A stretch of 64,000 nt of DNA from NCBI RefSeq assembly GCF_020520425.1, contig NC_079487.1, positions 52,676,719-52,740,718 of the forward strand, in the 5' to 3' direction. The notes under the pieces are model-generated. The model was not told where the DNA came from, did no database searches, and saw only the letters and a list, made by a program, of their open reading frames with translations. Below are positions 31,858-42,150 of the stretch, one piece after another (position 1 is the first letter of the stretch; every line of letters begins with the position of its first letter). The position numbers and the translations under genes are program-made. The stretch is from Spinacia oleracea. Lineage: Eukaryota; Streptophyta; Magnoliopsida; Caryophyllales; Amaranthaceae.

Positions 31858-33707
31858 AGGTTAGTTACAGGAACTCGGGTTTCCTCGAGTTCCTTTTCAA
31901 CTATAACTTCAGACTTCTTGACCCATTTTTGCTTTACATAATTTATGTTTCTTTGATCCTGTTCCCTCATCTTGGAACACTCAGTACTTGTGTGACTTCC
32001 GCTTCCACATGAGAAACAGACTTTTACACTAGGAAGATCCACATACTTTTTCTTATGACTAGTTTTATGGTTAAAGCCCAATCCTTCTGTTTTCTTAGAT
32101 TGAGCATTCTCAATCCATTTGGGAGGAACTTTAGGTGGTTGTCTCTGTGCCCTGGCCATGGATAGTTCCCTTTCTAGTTTCTCTTTCTGTTCCTTTGTGG
32201 TGATCAGATCTTTGTTTAAATTTTCTAAGTCGATGTTAAAAACTCCCATGTTGATCTCCAAGGACTTTGTAGGATCTAAGCTTAGATTAAACATCTTATA
32301 TTGACTGAGTTGTACTTGTAGAAGGATGTTTTCATTTCTAATTTTTTCGAATGACTCATTGATAGAGGTATTTCTATCTAGTAATTCAAAGAACCTGCCT
32401 TGAACATCAGATCTAATATTGTTCAGATAATTTATATGGTCTTTACTGAGTTCCAAGGCTCTATCACTTTGTGCTTTTAACATACTTAGCTTTTTGTAAT
32501 CATCTAGAGTTTCTAGCAACAGTTCAATTAGTTTTGACTTTGAGAGACACTGAAGAGTGGAGGGACTTACTTCTTCTGATGGAACTTGATCAGTTCCTTC
32601 TGTTCTAGCCATAAGGCAGAGATTTGCAGTTTCTTCATTTGGTTGTTCCTCATCGTCTTCTGAGTCTGTTGCTTCGCCCCATGCAGCTATCATGGCCTTC
32701 TTGAAGTTTGGCCTGTTGAAGGTAGACTTGTTAAAGCGATCTTTGACCTGTTCCTTCCCTTTTCCTCTGGTCTTGTCGTTCTCCCACAGAGGGCATTCAC
32801 GAATTTGATGATCAGTTTCTCCACATTTGAAGCAACCTTGCTCAGTTTTGGAACTAGTGATTTTCTTAGCAAAGTTCCTTCCTTTCTGGTTTCCTGGTTT
32901 GAAGTTCCTATAGAGCTTTCTCATTCTTCTAACCAGCATGGCAGCCTCTTCTTCATCTGGTTCAGATTCATCGAGTTCCTCAGCCTTTAGAGCAAGTCCT
33001 CGATTTCTAGAGCTCTCAGGAACAGCAGCTCCAAGATGTAATTCGTGTGTCATCAAGGAACCAGCAAGTTGTTCAATGTTGAACTTGGTAAAGTCCTTGG
33101 TCTCAAACAATGCAGTGACCTTTGTTCTCCAACGATCATCTTGTGGCATGCTTCTTAGTATTTTTCTTACCTGTTCATCTGTGGGAATGATTCTACCAAG
33201 AGAAACTAATTCATTGGTTATGTTAGTAAATCTAGTGAACATTTCTTGAATAGTTTCTTTTGGAAGCATTTCAAATCTTTCATATTTAGACATCAAAAGG
33301 TCAATTTTGGAACGCTTAACTTCATTAGTTCCTTCGTGGGTTACTTGAAGTAGTTCCCAAATCTGTTTTGCGTTCTTGCACCCCATGACTCTGTTGTGTT
33401 CATGAGGTCCAAGCCCACAATGCAAGATTTTGACAGCCATGGCATTCATCTCATATTTATCAAAGTCTTCTTTAGAAAATTCAGACATTGGTTTAGGAAC
33501 TACCTCGTTTTCAGCATTGGTCTTTGTTACCTCGAAGTCTCCAACTTCAATTACACGCCAAACTTGGTAATTTTCAGCTTTGATGAATATCTCCATTCTA
33601 TTCTTCCAGTATGAGTAGAACTTGCCATTGAACATAGGTGGCCTTTGTGTCGAGTAACCTTCTTCCAGTTTCTCTTGTGAGTTCATACTTTCAGGAACTT
33701 GACTCAA
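31854..33707 (-). CDS. Copia Gag of element F
   Basis: 617 codons from the ATG at 33705-33707, 30 bases after the primer binding site, to TGA at 31854-31856. DUF4219/UBN2-type Gag with [39 protein letters not shown] and [20 protein letters not shown]. Two zinc knuckles: [14 protein letters not shown] (near residue 293) and [14 protein letters not shown] (near residue 570), separated by a long coiled-coil-like segment ([19 protein letters not shown], then [19 protein letters not shown]). A long Gag with a C-terminal extension is a Sirevirus-like trait. No breaks. Confidence 0.95.
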   Translation of the reverse strand: MSQVPESMNSQEKLEEGYSTQRPPMFNGKFYSYWKNRMEIFIKAENYQVWRVIEVGDFEVTKTNAENEVVPKPMSEFSKEDFDKYEMNAMAVKILHCGLGPHEHNRVMGCKNAKQIWELLQVTHEGTNEVKRSKIDLLMSKYERFEMLPKETIQEMFTRFTNITNELVSLGRIIPTDEQVRKILRSMPQDDRWRTKVTALFETKDFTKFNIEQLAGSLMTHELHLGAAVPESSRNRGLALKAEELDESEPDEEEAAMLVRRMRKLYRNFKPGNQKGRNFAKKITSSKTEQGCFKCGETDHQIRECPLWENDKTRGKGKEQVKDRFNKSTFNRPNFKKAMIAAWGEATDSEDDEEQPNEETANLCLMARTEGTDQVPSEEVSPSTLQCLSKSKLIELLLETLDDYKKLSMLKAQSDRALELSKDHINYLNNIRSDVQGRFFELLDRNTSINESFEKIRNENILLQVQLSQYKMFNLSLDPTKSLEINMGVFNIDLENLNKDLITTKEQKEKLERELSMARAQRQPPKVPPKWIENAQSKKTEGLGFNHKTSHKKKYVDLPSVKVCFSCGSGSHTSTECSKMREQDQRNINYVKQKWVKKSEVIVEKELEETRVPVTNL

Positions 33708-33737
33708 ACAGGGTTTCCTGTGTTTTTAGTGAGTACT

Positions 33738-33750
33738 GGCTCTGATACCA
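33738..33750 (-). other. Primer binding site of element F (tRNA-iMet)
   Basis: Sense TGGTATCAGAGCC, exact consensus, two bases from the LTR end at 33753. Confidence 0.95.
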
Positions 33751-33752
33751 AC

Positions 33753-35050
33753 TGTTATTCCAGTAGGAACACGCACAAGAGGGGGGGGGTGAATTGTAGT
33801 TGGAACTTTGGTAAAGTTTCTTGCGGAACTAAGAAACAATCAAGGAACTGAGATTAGAGAAGACAATAACAATAATTGTGAAAACTTCTTGACACTAATC
33901 AAGAAGAGAATTCCTTTTATTATAGTAATGCCTCGATTACAATAATCTCTCCAACACAAGTTCCTCTCAAACTTGTGTTCCTCACAGTAATCTACTCTGA
34001 TTACAGCTCTTTCACTTCTCTCTCTCAGACTTAAACTCTAAGTCTCAACAGGATAACTCTATCCTTACTAATACAAAATACAATTCGTGTTTAGATAACT
34101 CTAGATATTAATGATGCTTTAGTGTATATATGGCACTTAGGAACTTAGGATTAACTAGGACACAAACTGTTTTTAGAAAATCTTTGACAATGCGTTTTAG
34201 GAAAGCAAGAGCTCTTAGAAAGTTTGTGTATTTTGTTTCAGAAAACTTCTTTGCCTTATATAGAATTTTGTCCTTAGGGTTTGTTTCCTTCGAAAACTCA
34301 ACTGCCAACAACTGACACTTTGATTGTCACGTCCCTAGACTTGAGAAACAAGGGGAGACCACTTCCCACACAACTTCCTCAACTGCTGGACGTGTCTAAG
34401 ACTATGTCAGTCACTGTTTGTTTTGAAAAGAATGTTTCTTTATTTTGTCAAAATATTTAGGAGAAGTTTTAGGAAGATAAAAACTGTTTTTATTTAATTG
34501 TGATAAAAATCTAATTTTTATTAAATATGAAAAGATATTATATTTAAAGTATTTTCCTTAAAACTGTGTTGCTTGATATTTTGACAAAAACACACGAGTA
34601 ATCCAAGTTCCTCTAGTTCCTTATATACCACTTAACATATTAATATATTACATATAAACTAAGCAAAATAAACTACCTAGACGTATATGTCTTTCCTTTG
34701 GTGAGGCATTCAACTCTGAAGCTTCACTTGTTCCAGCACAGGAACATTAATGAGTTCCTCTAATGTTTAAATAGGAACTCGTGGCCATGAGTCTGCAATA
34801 GTTCTTGTGAGTATTAGGAACTCTTGATATGCAACTGTGTTGCTCCTCTTGTGACTTCAAACTGGAACAGGTACAACTTCCAGCTCTGGAACTCTAGTGA
34901 CTGTCCCAAGTGTATACCAGGAACTTCACCATTTGATTCAAGTTCCTATCCTAATAGAAACTTGGGCATTTACCTGTCCAAAGTCATTGGCAACCATAAT
35001 CAGGAAGTTTGCAATATGTGTGTGTCATCAACCAAAACATAGGGATAACA
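33753..35050 (-). repeat. 5' LTR of element F (1298 bp)
   Basis: Borders TG/CA, TSD ttatc at 35051-35055, primer binding site inside. A TATA box (sense CTATATAAGG) is at 34255-34263. Near-identical to the 3' LTR. Confidence 0.95.
34255..34263 (-). promoter_or_regulatory. TATA box of the element F LTR
   Basis: Sense CTATATAAGG about 500 bp before the inner LTR end. The same motif is in the 3' LTR near 25231-25239. Confidence 0.6.
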
Positions 35051-35055
35051 TTATC
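35051..35055. repeat. Target site duplication of element F, right copy (ttatc)
   Basis: Matches 24722-24726. The flanking E gag sequence continues on both sides. Confidence 0.93.
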
Positions 35056-36250
35056 GAAGGAGACGCCATCGGGCAGATCTGGGATCTGTCCGGCTTCTAG
35101 ATTGAAGCGCTTAACATAGCTTTGCAAAGAATCGTCCTTTCCTTGTTGAATGCGTCCCAAGTGCATGCTTGTTTTCCTTTCTTCCTTGTATGCCATGAAC
35201 CTGGTAGAGAATAAGGTTTGTAGCTCGTTAAAGGAAGCAATTCATCTCGGGGGCAGTCGTTCAAACCATTTGGACGCCACTCCTTTAAGGGTAGCTGGGA
35301 AATATTTGTACCATGTGGCGTCATTGGTTCCTTGAACATACATGTGATGACGGTATGCAACTAGGTGCATGTCTGGGTCGGTGGTACCGTCATAAGCTTC
35401 AATGGTGGGAGTTTTTACTTTAGGTTCTTTCGGGGCGTTCATTATGTCCTCACAGAAGGGAGTGCTCATGTGTCTCAACGTCAAGTTATTCAATCCCTGT
35501 TGGATATGATAATTGAGATCATACGAGGTCGCATACTCACTCTGTTGGGTGTCATCTGAGTTTGTCCTCGAGTAGAGGGGTAAAATGGAGGATCTTCCAT
35601 AACTGGAGTAGATCCCGTGTCTGATAATTCAGATTCAGCTTCATAGTGTTCCTGACGTCTCGAGGATGGCCGCAGAATGGCCGATGGGTTTACCCGGGAA
35701 GGTTGTCGCGTGGCCTGCTCTCGCCGAGGCAGAAAGGCTTGATGGCCGCGGTCAATCTCTGAGCGTTCTGCCAAAGGACTGGCTCCTCGGCTAGCTTAAA
35801 AACGGGAACTTTCTCCTACTCTCCGGACGTTGGATCTGAGTGGCATCTTGTTTATCCGATTGACACCTAGACTGAGAGGCCTTTGCTGAGCCGTCCTTTC
35901 AGTGCTATAGATCAACATGTTCCTTCGTATTTCATCCTGCAGCGTGGTGCTCATCTGCTGTCGAAAAGTTTGATTCATTTGTTGTTGGAATCCTGCTAGG
36001 ATTTCACGCAGTGATCCTACCGAGACAGGCAGGTCCAAGTTTTCATCCAGCACGGCGTCCCTGACACTGGGGCTTAGACGGCCGCCTGGTGGAGGTGCTT
36101 CCAGGCCTGGTTCCTCCTCCACAATTACCTCGGCCTCCTGAACTCGGCGCGGCGTGCTTCCGGCGTTCGCGACTTGATTTTCTTCCTCTATATAGCGTTG
36201 AATCCTTTCCCGAGACCATTATACTCTCCTTCAGATTGCGGTTCGGCCAT
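35056..36250 (-). pseudogene. Gag of element E, N-terminal part
   Basis: The ATG at 36248-36250 gives MAEPQSEGEYNGLGKGFNAI and then a stop. Later segments are in shifted frames: EEEPGLEAPPPGGRLSPSV with LREILAGFQQQMNQTFRQQM (35796-36122); a Ser/Arg-rich part (35490-35774); EPKVKTPTIEAYDGTTDPD and WYKYFPATLKGVASKWFERL (35242-35493), the Retrotrans_gag core; and KDDSLQSYVKRFNLEAGQIP (to 35056). It continues in 24006-24721 beyond element F. Several stops and frameshifts make it dead. Confidence 0.82.
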
Positions 36251-36261
36251 AATACTATACC

Positions 36262-36279
36262 TCCCCACAGACGGTGCCA
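36262..36279 (-). other. Primer binding site of element E
   Basis: Sense TGGCACCGTCTGTGGGGA, close to the TGGCGCCGTCTGTGGGGA site of Tat/Retand gypsy elements, five bases from the LTR border. Confidence 0.85.
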
Positions 36280-36284
36280 AATTT

Positions 36285-36858
36285 TGTGGGATCTTTTACG
36301 GTGATGACGTGTCACACGTTCCTCGGAGGTATCAAGTATGCGCTGGCACGATCTTCTGGCAACCTGCAAAACAAGAATATTCCTGTAGGAATGTTCCCTC
36401 CGATGCCTAATTAATTATAGGCTAGAGAGATAAGTAATTTGTAGAAAGAAGGCAGAGCAAAGATAGTTTTAGGTAGATGGGAATGAATTGATTGCCCTTT
36501 TACCTAGGGATCTGCACTATTTATAGTGCTATGGTTTCTTGGGAATTGATCCCTAAACCCTGGCTACATGATTGGATGTTTTATGAGATTGGGACATGTG
36601 TCCAATAGTAGGAGGTTTGATTAGACATGTTGGACCTTTTGAATTTTGGGCTTGCCTGCAAGCTTTGGGCTTTAGTCAAGATTGACCAGGGATCTTACCA
36701 AGCAAATAGACCTCATGGGCCTAAATGATGGGTCTTGGACTTGGATGCGGGTATTGACTCTGTATGGATTCGAGGTATGCATGCTGGAGGGCCTTTGGGC
36801 CTCCTCTTTGGGCTATCATAGTAAAGCCATGTGGCACTCTTTAGTTTAGGCCACATCA
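36285..36858 (-). repeat. 5' LTR of element E (574 bp)
   Basis: Sense start TGATGTGGCCTAAACTAAAG at 36858, end ...AAAAGATCCCACA at 36285. A TATA box (sense CTATAAATAG) is at 36518-36527. This is the shortest LTR in the nest and marks its right edge. Confidence 0.85.
36518..36527 (-). promoter_or_regulatory. TATA box of the element E LTR
   Basis: Sense CACTATAAATAGTG, itself palindromic, 230 bp before the inner LTR end. Confidence 0.6.
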
Positions 36859-36877
36859 GAGACCATGATAGTTAAAA

Positions 36878-36943
36878 AAGGAAAGTGTATCCTTTAATTA
36901 AATACAGCCGATTGTAGAAAGTGTATCCTTTAATTAAATACGG
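36878..36943. repeat. Two-copy 27-bp direct repeat next to element E
   Basis: gaaagtgtatcctttaatta followed by aatac occurs twice about 39 bp apart. No coding content. Confidence 0.75.
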
Positions 36944-37019
36944 AGATAGTATACTCTTAATGGCTAACAACATTAAGTCATTGTTAGTGTACTTTTACTA
37001 TTCTACCCCTACTGAACTT

Positions 37020-37895
37020 CTAGCGCACTTTGGAGAAGTTGACACAACTTGTCCAAAAATTCAAAACCTCAACCTTTCTCCTTCCTAGCGTGTTCCTCTA
37101 TTCTTCCCTCGAAAAACCTTGCCATCCCTACAAAAATTTTGCGATTTTGGAGGAATTTGGTAGAGATTGTCTGCAATTGATAAAGGCTAGTCTCCACAGT
37201 TGTCCACACTATCACAAGCGTAAAATGAAGAGAACTTCGGGGTTTTCAAGTTCTTCTCAAAAAAGTCGGGTCAAAGTACAAAAATCGAAGTAAGATCTTG
37301 CGGACTTCTCTTCTTCATCAGGAACGCTTTCTAATTCGTTTTCTTGCAATTCATGTTTTGGTTGTTGTATGTGCAAATTTTTTAGGGTTAGGGTTTTAAA
37401 AATTCTAAATGGGTTGATAATTGTGAATTTGAATCATGTAATTGGTTGACTAATGGGTTATTGTACTTTAATTTTTGTGTTAATTTACTGCTATTTTTTA
37501 TTGTTTGGAATGAGAAGAGAAATTTGGTTGTTTACGTCACTTCAAGGGGTCTGATTTTGATGTTAGGATATAGGATGTTTATAATTCAAATTTCATGGAG
37601 ATGCTTTAGAGTATATTTAAGGATTCAGTTAAGCAAGGTATTTGCTTGTCTGGGAATTTTAGTTTGTACTATAAACATCCTAAGTCGGGAAAGTTAAACG
37701 AGTTCTTTTATGACGGGCATGTTCAGTTGATACTTGGAGAGGTTAGGAGTGCAGATACTATTAAGGTATTTTGTGAGGATTCAACAGGAGATCAAAAGTC
37801 CAAATATTGGAGGATGAGAAGCAAGCCGATGAAGAAGCTCTTAGATATAGGTAGGAGGAAATTCAAAGGGTGTGAGGGGGTCGAAAAGTGATGCA
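37020..37895 (+). pseudogene. Unidentified gene or transposon remnant
   Basis: Not firmly recognised. A possible first exon (37225-37292) encodes MKRTSGFSSSSQKSRVKVQK and ends at a donor-like gtaaga. The sequence at 37626-37889 reads SVKQGICLSGNFSLYYKHPK, then FYDGHVQLILGEVRSADTIK, and ends at a stop. Its style resembles the N-terminal PB1-like part of some MULE transposase proteins, but this is a weak guess. An upstream stop and the abrupt end suggest a broken copy. It lies between the E LTR and the H LTR. Confidence 0.3.
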
Positions 37896-38293
37896 ATTCC
37901 CAGAAAAACAATATTTCCTTTGTCAAGAACGGGATGCGTACTGTATGTGATACTCATTTATTACCTCATATGTTGTAATACCTCGTATTTTCTGTATTTA
38001 TAAAGCATTTTTATGATTTTTAGAATTTAAATCGCATTTAAATATTATTAAATGTATTTTATTTAATTAAAATATTTATTATTTTATTAATTACGAAACG
38101 AATTTATTATTCGAAGTCGGGAATTTATTGGGTTGATTTTCAAATGGTTTGTTTTAATTTTAAGCCCAACTCGTTCCACTAGTTGAGCCCAACTGAGATT
38201 TTAATCTCAAATTCCAATTCAAACCCAACCATCTAAATTGCAAAGCCCAATGTTTAATTCCTAAGCCTAGCCCACTAGGGATTTGGGGAAGCC

Positions 38294-38301
38294 TATAAAT
38301 A
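38294..38301 (+). promoter_or_regulatory. TATA box of the H LTR
   Basis: tataaata in gcctataaatatacc. The downstream sequence becomes pyrimidine-rich as in plant leader sequences. Confidence 0.5.
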
Positions 38302-38433
38302 TACCTCACTTCATTAATTGATCCCCACTTCCCTCATTAATTTCTCTCTCCTCCCTTGCACCTGGCTCCCTCTCCTCTCGTCCCTCTTGCTCACCCGTCT
38401 CCTTGCTCGCACAGCAGCCGAGCACCTTTCTCG

Positions 38434-39080
38434 TCGCTGCCTCGTGCCCTCATGCCTTTGAGCACCGCAGCCCCTCGCCCCTCACTACTCTCATCGCTGT
38501 TGTTTCCTCTCGCACAGCGCGCGCTCCCTCGCCCCACACTCCCTCACTCTCTCGCTCTCTCGTCGCAACACACTCGTACTCGCGCCGAGTGTTGTTGTTT
38601 TTGTGTTGTTGCTTGTCCCTCGACTCCATCCCACACTCGCACACCCCTTGCGCCCTCTCTTTTGCTTGGTGCTCAGCGAGCCTCGCTTCCGCACCCGCTG
38701 ACTCGTCGCGCACCACACACGCACACCCAGTCGTTTGTGTGGCCGAGTAATACACTCCGTTCCTTTGATCCTTTTGCTCATCGCTGCCTCGTGCCCTCCT
38801 GCCTTTGCGCCCTGCAGACCCTCAATCCTCTCGTCGATGTTGCTGCCTCTCGCACAGCGTGTGCTCCCTCGCCCCACACTCCCTCTATCTCTCTCGTTGT
38901 TCATCGTTGCACCCCTCGCACAACACTCGTGCCTCTCGCCGAGTGTTGTTGTTGTTGTGTTGTTACTTTGTTCCCTCGACGCCAGCCACACACTCGCACA
39001 CTCCCTTGCTCGTGCAAGCACTTCAGCCCCTGCCACGCTGCTGCACCCACTGACCCGTCGCACACCACACACGCACATCA
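38434..39080 (+). repeat. Tandem duplication of about 350 bp in the H LTR
   Basis: Unit 1 is about 38434-38728 and unit 2 about 38781-39080. Shared blocks in order: tcgctgcctcgtgccctc, cctctcgcacagcg, ctccctcgccccacactccc, cgccgagtgttgttgtt and cgcacaccacacacgcacac. The long overlapping ORFs on both strands (38356-39129 plus, 38491-39081 minus) come from this stop-poor composition and are not genes. Confidence 0.8.
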
Positions 39081-39210
39081 AGTCCGTTCGGGTTCAGGAT
39101 CAAATGGAGTAAGATCACTGTATCTATAGTCCTGGGCATAGAGACGCAAAACTAACAAACAGATAACAATAATCTAGAATAAACAATTAATAACAGAAAA
39201 TAAAACCGTT

Positions 39211-39228
39211 TCTCCAGCAACGGCGACA
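39211..39228 (-). other. Decayed primer binding site of element G
   Basis: Sense TGTCGCCGTTGCTGGAGA differs from the element A site at three positions, as expected in an old copy. Confidence 0.75.
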
Positions 39229-39233
39229 GAATT

Positions 39234-40639
39234 TGATAGGCTAAAGTCGTATCACCTAATCAAAGATGAACCTAAGTCCACTAACAAGATATTAAGGGAA
39301 GTAGGGATCGTATCCACAAGGAAACAAGCGTTCTTTCTATTACTAAAACTAAGCTCTAGACTATTGGGAAACAAGAAAGTTGGTTGATTTGCAAATTAAA
39401 ACTACGACAACAATTAAATAAGGAGGAATTCAGATATTAAAAGGTCTAGGGCATAGGTTCACCAATGAACAACAATCCAGGACGATAAAAAATCAATAAT
39501 AATCAATAAAGCAGTTAATTAGACTAGCATGCTCTCTCGAATCGATACTAATCATAGACTTAGAATTAACGTGCTCTCGCTACGTATTAATCCCAATTCT
39601 ACCTATTGAAACAAGCCTAAAAATCAAATTGCATCTCTCGAATCTTAACTTGATATTGCTAGACTAATACAATTAGACCTACGCAAATCTAATCGCAAAT
39701 AAATGGAAATAATCAATAGGAATTAACAGCTAATACCAACAATCAACAATAATTAATCATCCCTTCGTATTGGGTCATGGATTCCCAAAACCCTAGAATG
39801 GAACTAATCACACATATTTTAAATAACTATTGCAAACGTATTAATTGGAAACATGATTAAACCAAAATACTAAAGCAAAGTAAGAAATAATACCTAAGGG
39901 AACGAAGAACGAATAATGAAAGCTTGAATTTTTTGATTGAAAAATAAAACTAAGTGTTTTGCAACAATTGAGAGAATAAAACTAAGTAATGAAATAAACT
40001 AAGTGCTCAAAGCTAAGAAAATAAGATGTTTACAATGATCTAAGAGCTTCATATATATAGTCTTTCCCAGAGTTAGAAGGAAAAACCGGAAATAAACTAA
40101 ATGAAAAGGTGCTGAGGTTGTTGTCGCCCGATCGGGCAGACGCCCGCCCGATCAGGCTTTTGGTTCGCAATCAAGTCGATCGGACAGAATTCCGCCCGAT
40201 CAGGCGGATGAGAAAAGCTCTATAGTGACTGCAGGATGGGCGCCCGATGGGCACCGGGCGAAGCCCGCCCAATCGGGCGCGTGCTGAAACACATAAATGC
40301 TCTTTTTGCTCGCCCAATTTTCTCCATTCGCCCCCTAGTCGTAGGGAGACCGGCTAAACGCATCCTACATCAATATTATCATCAAGTCTAACCCTTGGGG
40401 CTCAAATGTAAGCATCCTAGGCTCCCAAGAGTCGACAATAATCGCCACAAACTTCCTCGGGATCGTGTAGTGGCCCATATCATCATGAAACGAGCCTAAA
40501 AAGATCAATTTTTCATTAAACGAACCTGAAAATCAAGGCACACTCAATAACACAGATTAGTACTCAAATGGCTCCTAAGAGATCATTTAACACAAAAAAG
40601 TATTAAGGGACGGGGGTAAAAACTCCATATAATCATTCA
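39234..40639 (-). repeat. LTR of element G (about 1406 bp)
   Basis: Homologous along its length to the LTR of A (8993-10424): taaagtcgtatcacctaat, the shared block gctctctcgaatcgatacta, and ggctcctaagag near the outer end. A TATA box is at 40051-40060. A GC-palindrome cluster (gcccgatcgggc and decayed forms such as gcccgatcaggc) is at 40115-40335. The outer border near 40639 is approximate. Confidence 0.82.
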
Positions 40640-40823
40640 TCTCCACCAAATTAACGCAAAAACCAGAAAGTCATTTTCAACGCTCATGGTATTCCTTTAC
40701 ATTAATTACTCCTTGTTTCCAATATTATCTCAATTTTAATATAATCTAATCTTCAATCCTTCCATATTCTAATACAAAAGATTTCCATTAAATACTCTCT
40801 TGCTATTCAACAGAAGAATTATA

Positions 40824-41081
40824 CTTCCCCCGTTCCAAAAATATCGCACCATATATGGTTGACTTTTGCTCCTCTAACCATTACTTTGACTCTTAATATC
40901 TCAAATCGTGTGCAAGTAAAAATTATAAAAAAATTAATATTTAGAAAATATATATCGATATGAATCTAACCTGACCCCACATGACTAAATTTTCCTTACG
41001 TACGAATCACAAAAGATGGCCAAAGTCGTAGTGTGAATAGTGTAAAAAACAAATGGTGTGATATTTCTGGAATGGAGGAAG
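40824..41081. mobile_element. Stowaway-type MITE (258 bp)
   Basis: Terminal inverted repeats of about 28 bp: cttcccccgttccaaaaata at the left and the matching tatttctggaatggaggaag at the right, flanked by TA on both sides (40822-40823, 41082-41083). No coding capacity. Confidence 0.88.
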
Positions 41082-41999
41082 TATATGATTTTTTCATCAA
41101 ATATTCAATTTTAACAGCATTTCTCTCTTGAATTTGTTATCAACGGAAGAATTATATATGGTTTTTTCGCAATCTATCATTTATTTTCGTATCAAACGGT
41201 TACATTATTTATCCTTTAAATATTTCTACCATTCGCTACCAAATCATCAAATTTATTTCAAGAAAAAAAAAACAAAATTGGGGATTTTCTTCCTCTAATT
41301 TATTATTGCAATTCTTAATTTTGGATTGGTCATTTGTAATTCTCTATTTGCTTAGAATTGAAAATGAGTGGATTTGGGGATTGTTTAAGAACAATAAATC
41401 AACAAACTTGCATAGACAAAGGTAATTCGTGTTTATGAAATTATAATTTTTTATTCTTATTTTTGTTATTTTTAGGCTAAATTATTGATGTTGTTGTATT
41501 TTTATTATTGTAATCACATATGATGATTTGTATTGATTTAATTATTAATTAATTAATTAATTACCCTTTTTCTGTCTTTTAGTTTGAAGCTAAAAATTTA
41601 GGATTATTGCAAGTGTAATCAACCAGTTAATTGCCGTAGTGCTTTTACAAATTGGAGTTTTAGATACTTGCATTTGAAGATGTATTGGGATATTATTTAA
41701 ATTTTAAATAAAATTGTTTAGTTTATTCGCTTCAACTTGTAGGAAAAAATTGTAATGGTCGTAAAATTATATTTTGATTATCTCACTTTTGTTTATATTA
41801 GGGGCTCCATTTTTAAGATTAGGATGAGATTAGAACATGGCCTCCAAAACTTTTAAGACGACCCTGATGAACTCCGCATTACAATAGACAAAGAAGAAAA
41901 CAATTATTTGAATAAGATGAAACCATTGTTTAAGTGGTGAATAATTTGGTTTTTTACACATAAGCTTAAAGAGGCAAACGAAGAAAAATAGTAAAAGAC
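41082..41999. other. AT-rich intergenic stretch
   Basis: Very AT-rich with runs such as tattaattaattaattaatta near 41540. I see no gene, repeat border or RNA gene. Confidence 0.5.
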
Positions 42000-42150
42000 A
42001 AAAGTGAAGTCGATGCTGCCTTTACCAGCTCGTGCGCATGTGGAACTCTTCCTCGATCCACCTTGTTGATGAAACACCAGCTAAAGGTTTTAACAATCTT
42101 CCTAATTTCATCCATTGTCCACATGATTTGCACGTCCGTCGCAATATCCG
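42000..42150 (-). pseudogene. Probable LINE RNase H tail fragment
   Basis: In sense the segment reads TMDEIRKIVKTFSWCFINKV and RGRVPHAHELVKAAS, which resembles the C-terminus of the RVT_3-type RNase H of plant LINEs (a helix ending ...AH.LAK.A). The upstream part is not recognisable. Short and diverged. Confidence 0.4.

Larger units (their letters stand above)
24727..35050 (-). mobile_element. Element F: complete, recent Ty1/copia (Sirevirus-like) element with three ORFs
   Basis: 10,324 bp with TSD ttatc. LTRs are 24727-26026 and 33753-35050. By eye they differ at about four substitutions (near 24831, 25864, 25914 and 26022 in the left copy) plus a poly-G tract of 11 versus 9. PBS, PPT, gag, pol and a third ORF are all present and open. 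It sits in the gag of gypsy element E. This is the only complete element in the window and the best candidate for an autonomous one. Confidence 0.95.
24006..36858 (-). mobile_element. Element E: Tat/Retand-like gypsy retrotransposon, oldest layer, interrupted by F and D
   Basis: Sense order: 5' LTR (36285-36858), primer binding site (36262-36279), a degenerate gag (35056-36250), element F (24727-35050 with TSD ttatc on both sides), the rest of gag (24006-24721), then element D. Removing F joins ...GVSFDNVI with FIKGLKKGSFKF in one gag domain, which proves the order of events. The remainder lies off the left edge beyond D. Confidence 0.85.
37972..39083 (+). repeat. Element H: truncated plus-strand LTR (gypsy type)
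   Basis: Starts TGTTGTAATACCTCGTATTT, a common start of plant chromovirus-type LTRs, with a TATA box at 38294-38301 (cctataaatatacc) and a C/T-rich transcribed part. No primer binding site follows. At about 39083 it is replaced by element G in the opposite orientation. Only one LTR piece is present. It is the only LTR in the window with plus orientation apart from the small remnant at 44697. Confidence 0.6.
39084..40639 (-). mobile_element. Element G: truncated Athila-like copy related to element A
   Basis: Contains the 5' LTR (39234-40639), a decayed primer binding site (39211-39228) and the first bases of gag (sense ATGCCCAGGACTATAGATAC, where A has ATGCCCAGGACCGTAGGTAC). It is truncated at 39084 against the H LTR. 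Colinear with 8800-10424 but clearly diverged. Confidence 0.85.

Noticed and set aside
38356..39129. Long overlapping ORFs on both strands in the H LTR (257 and 196 codons)
   Set aside because: They follow a stop-poor C/T-rich tandem duplication and run across the H/G junction. Open frames on both strands point to composition.
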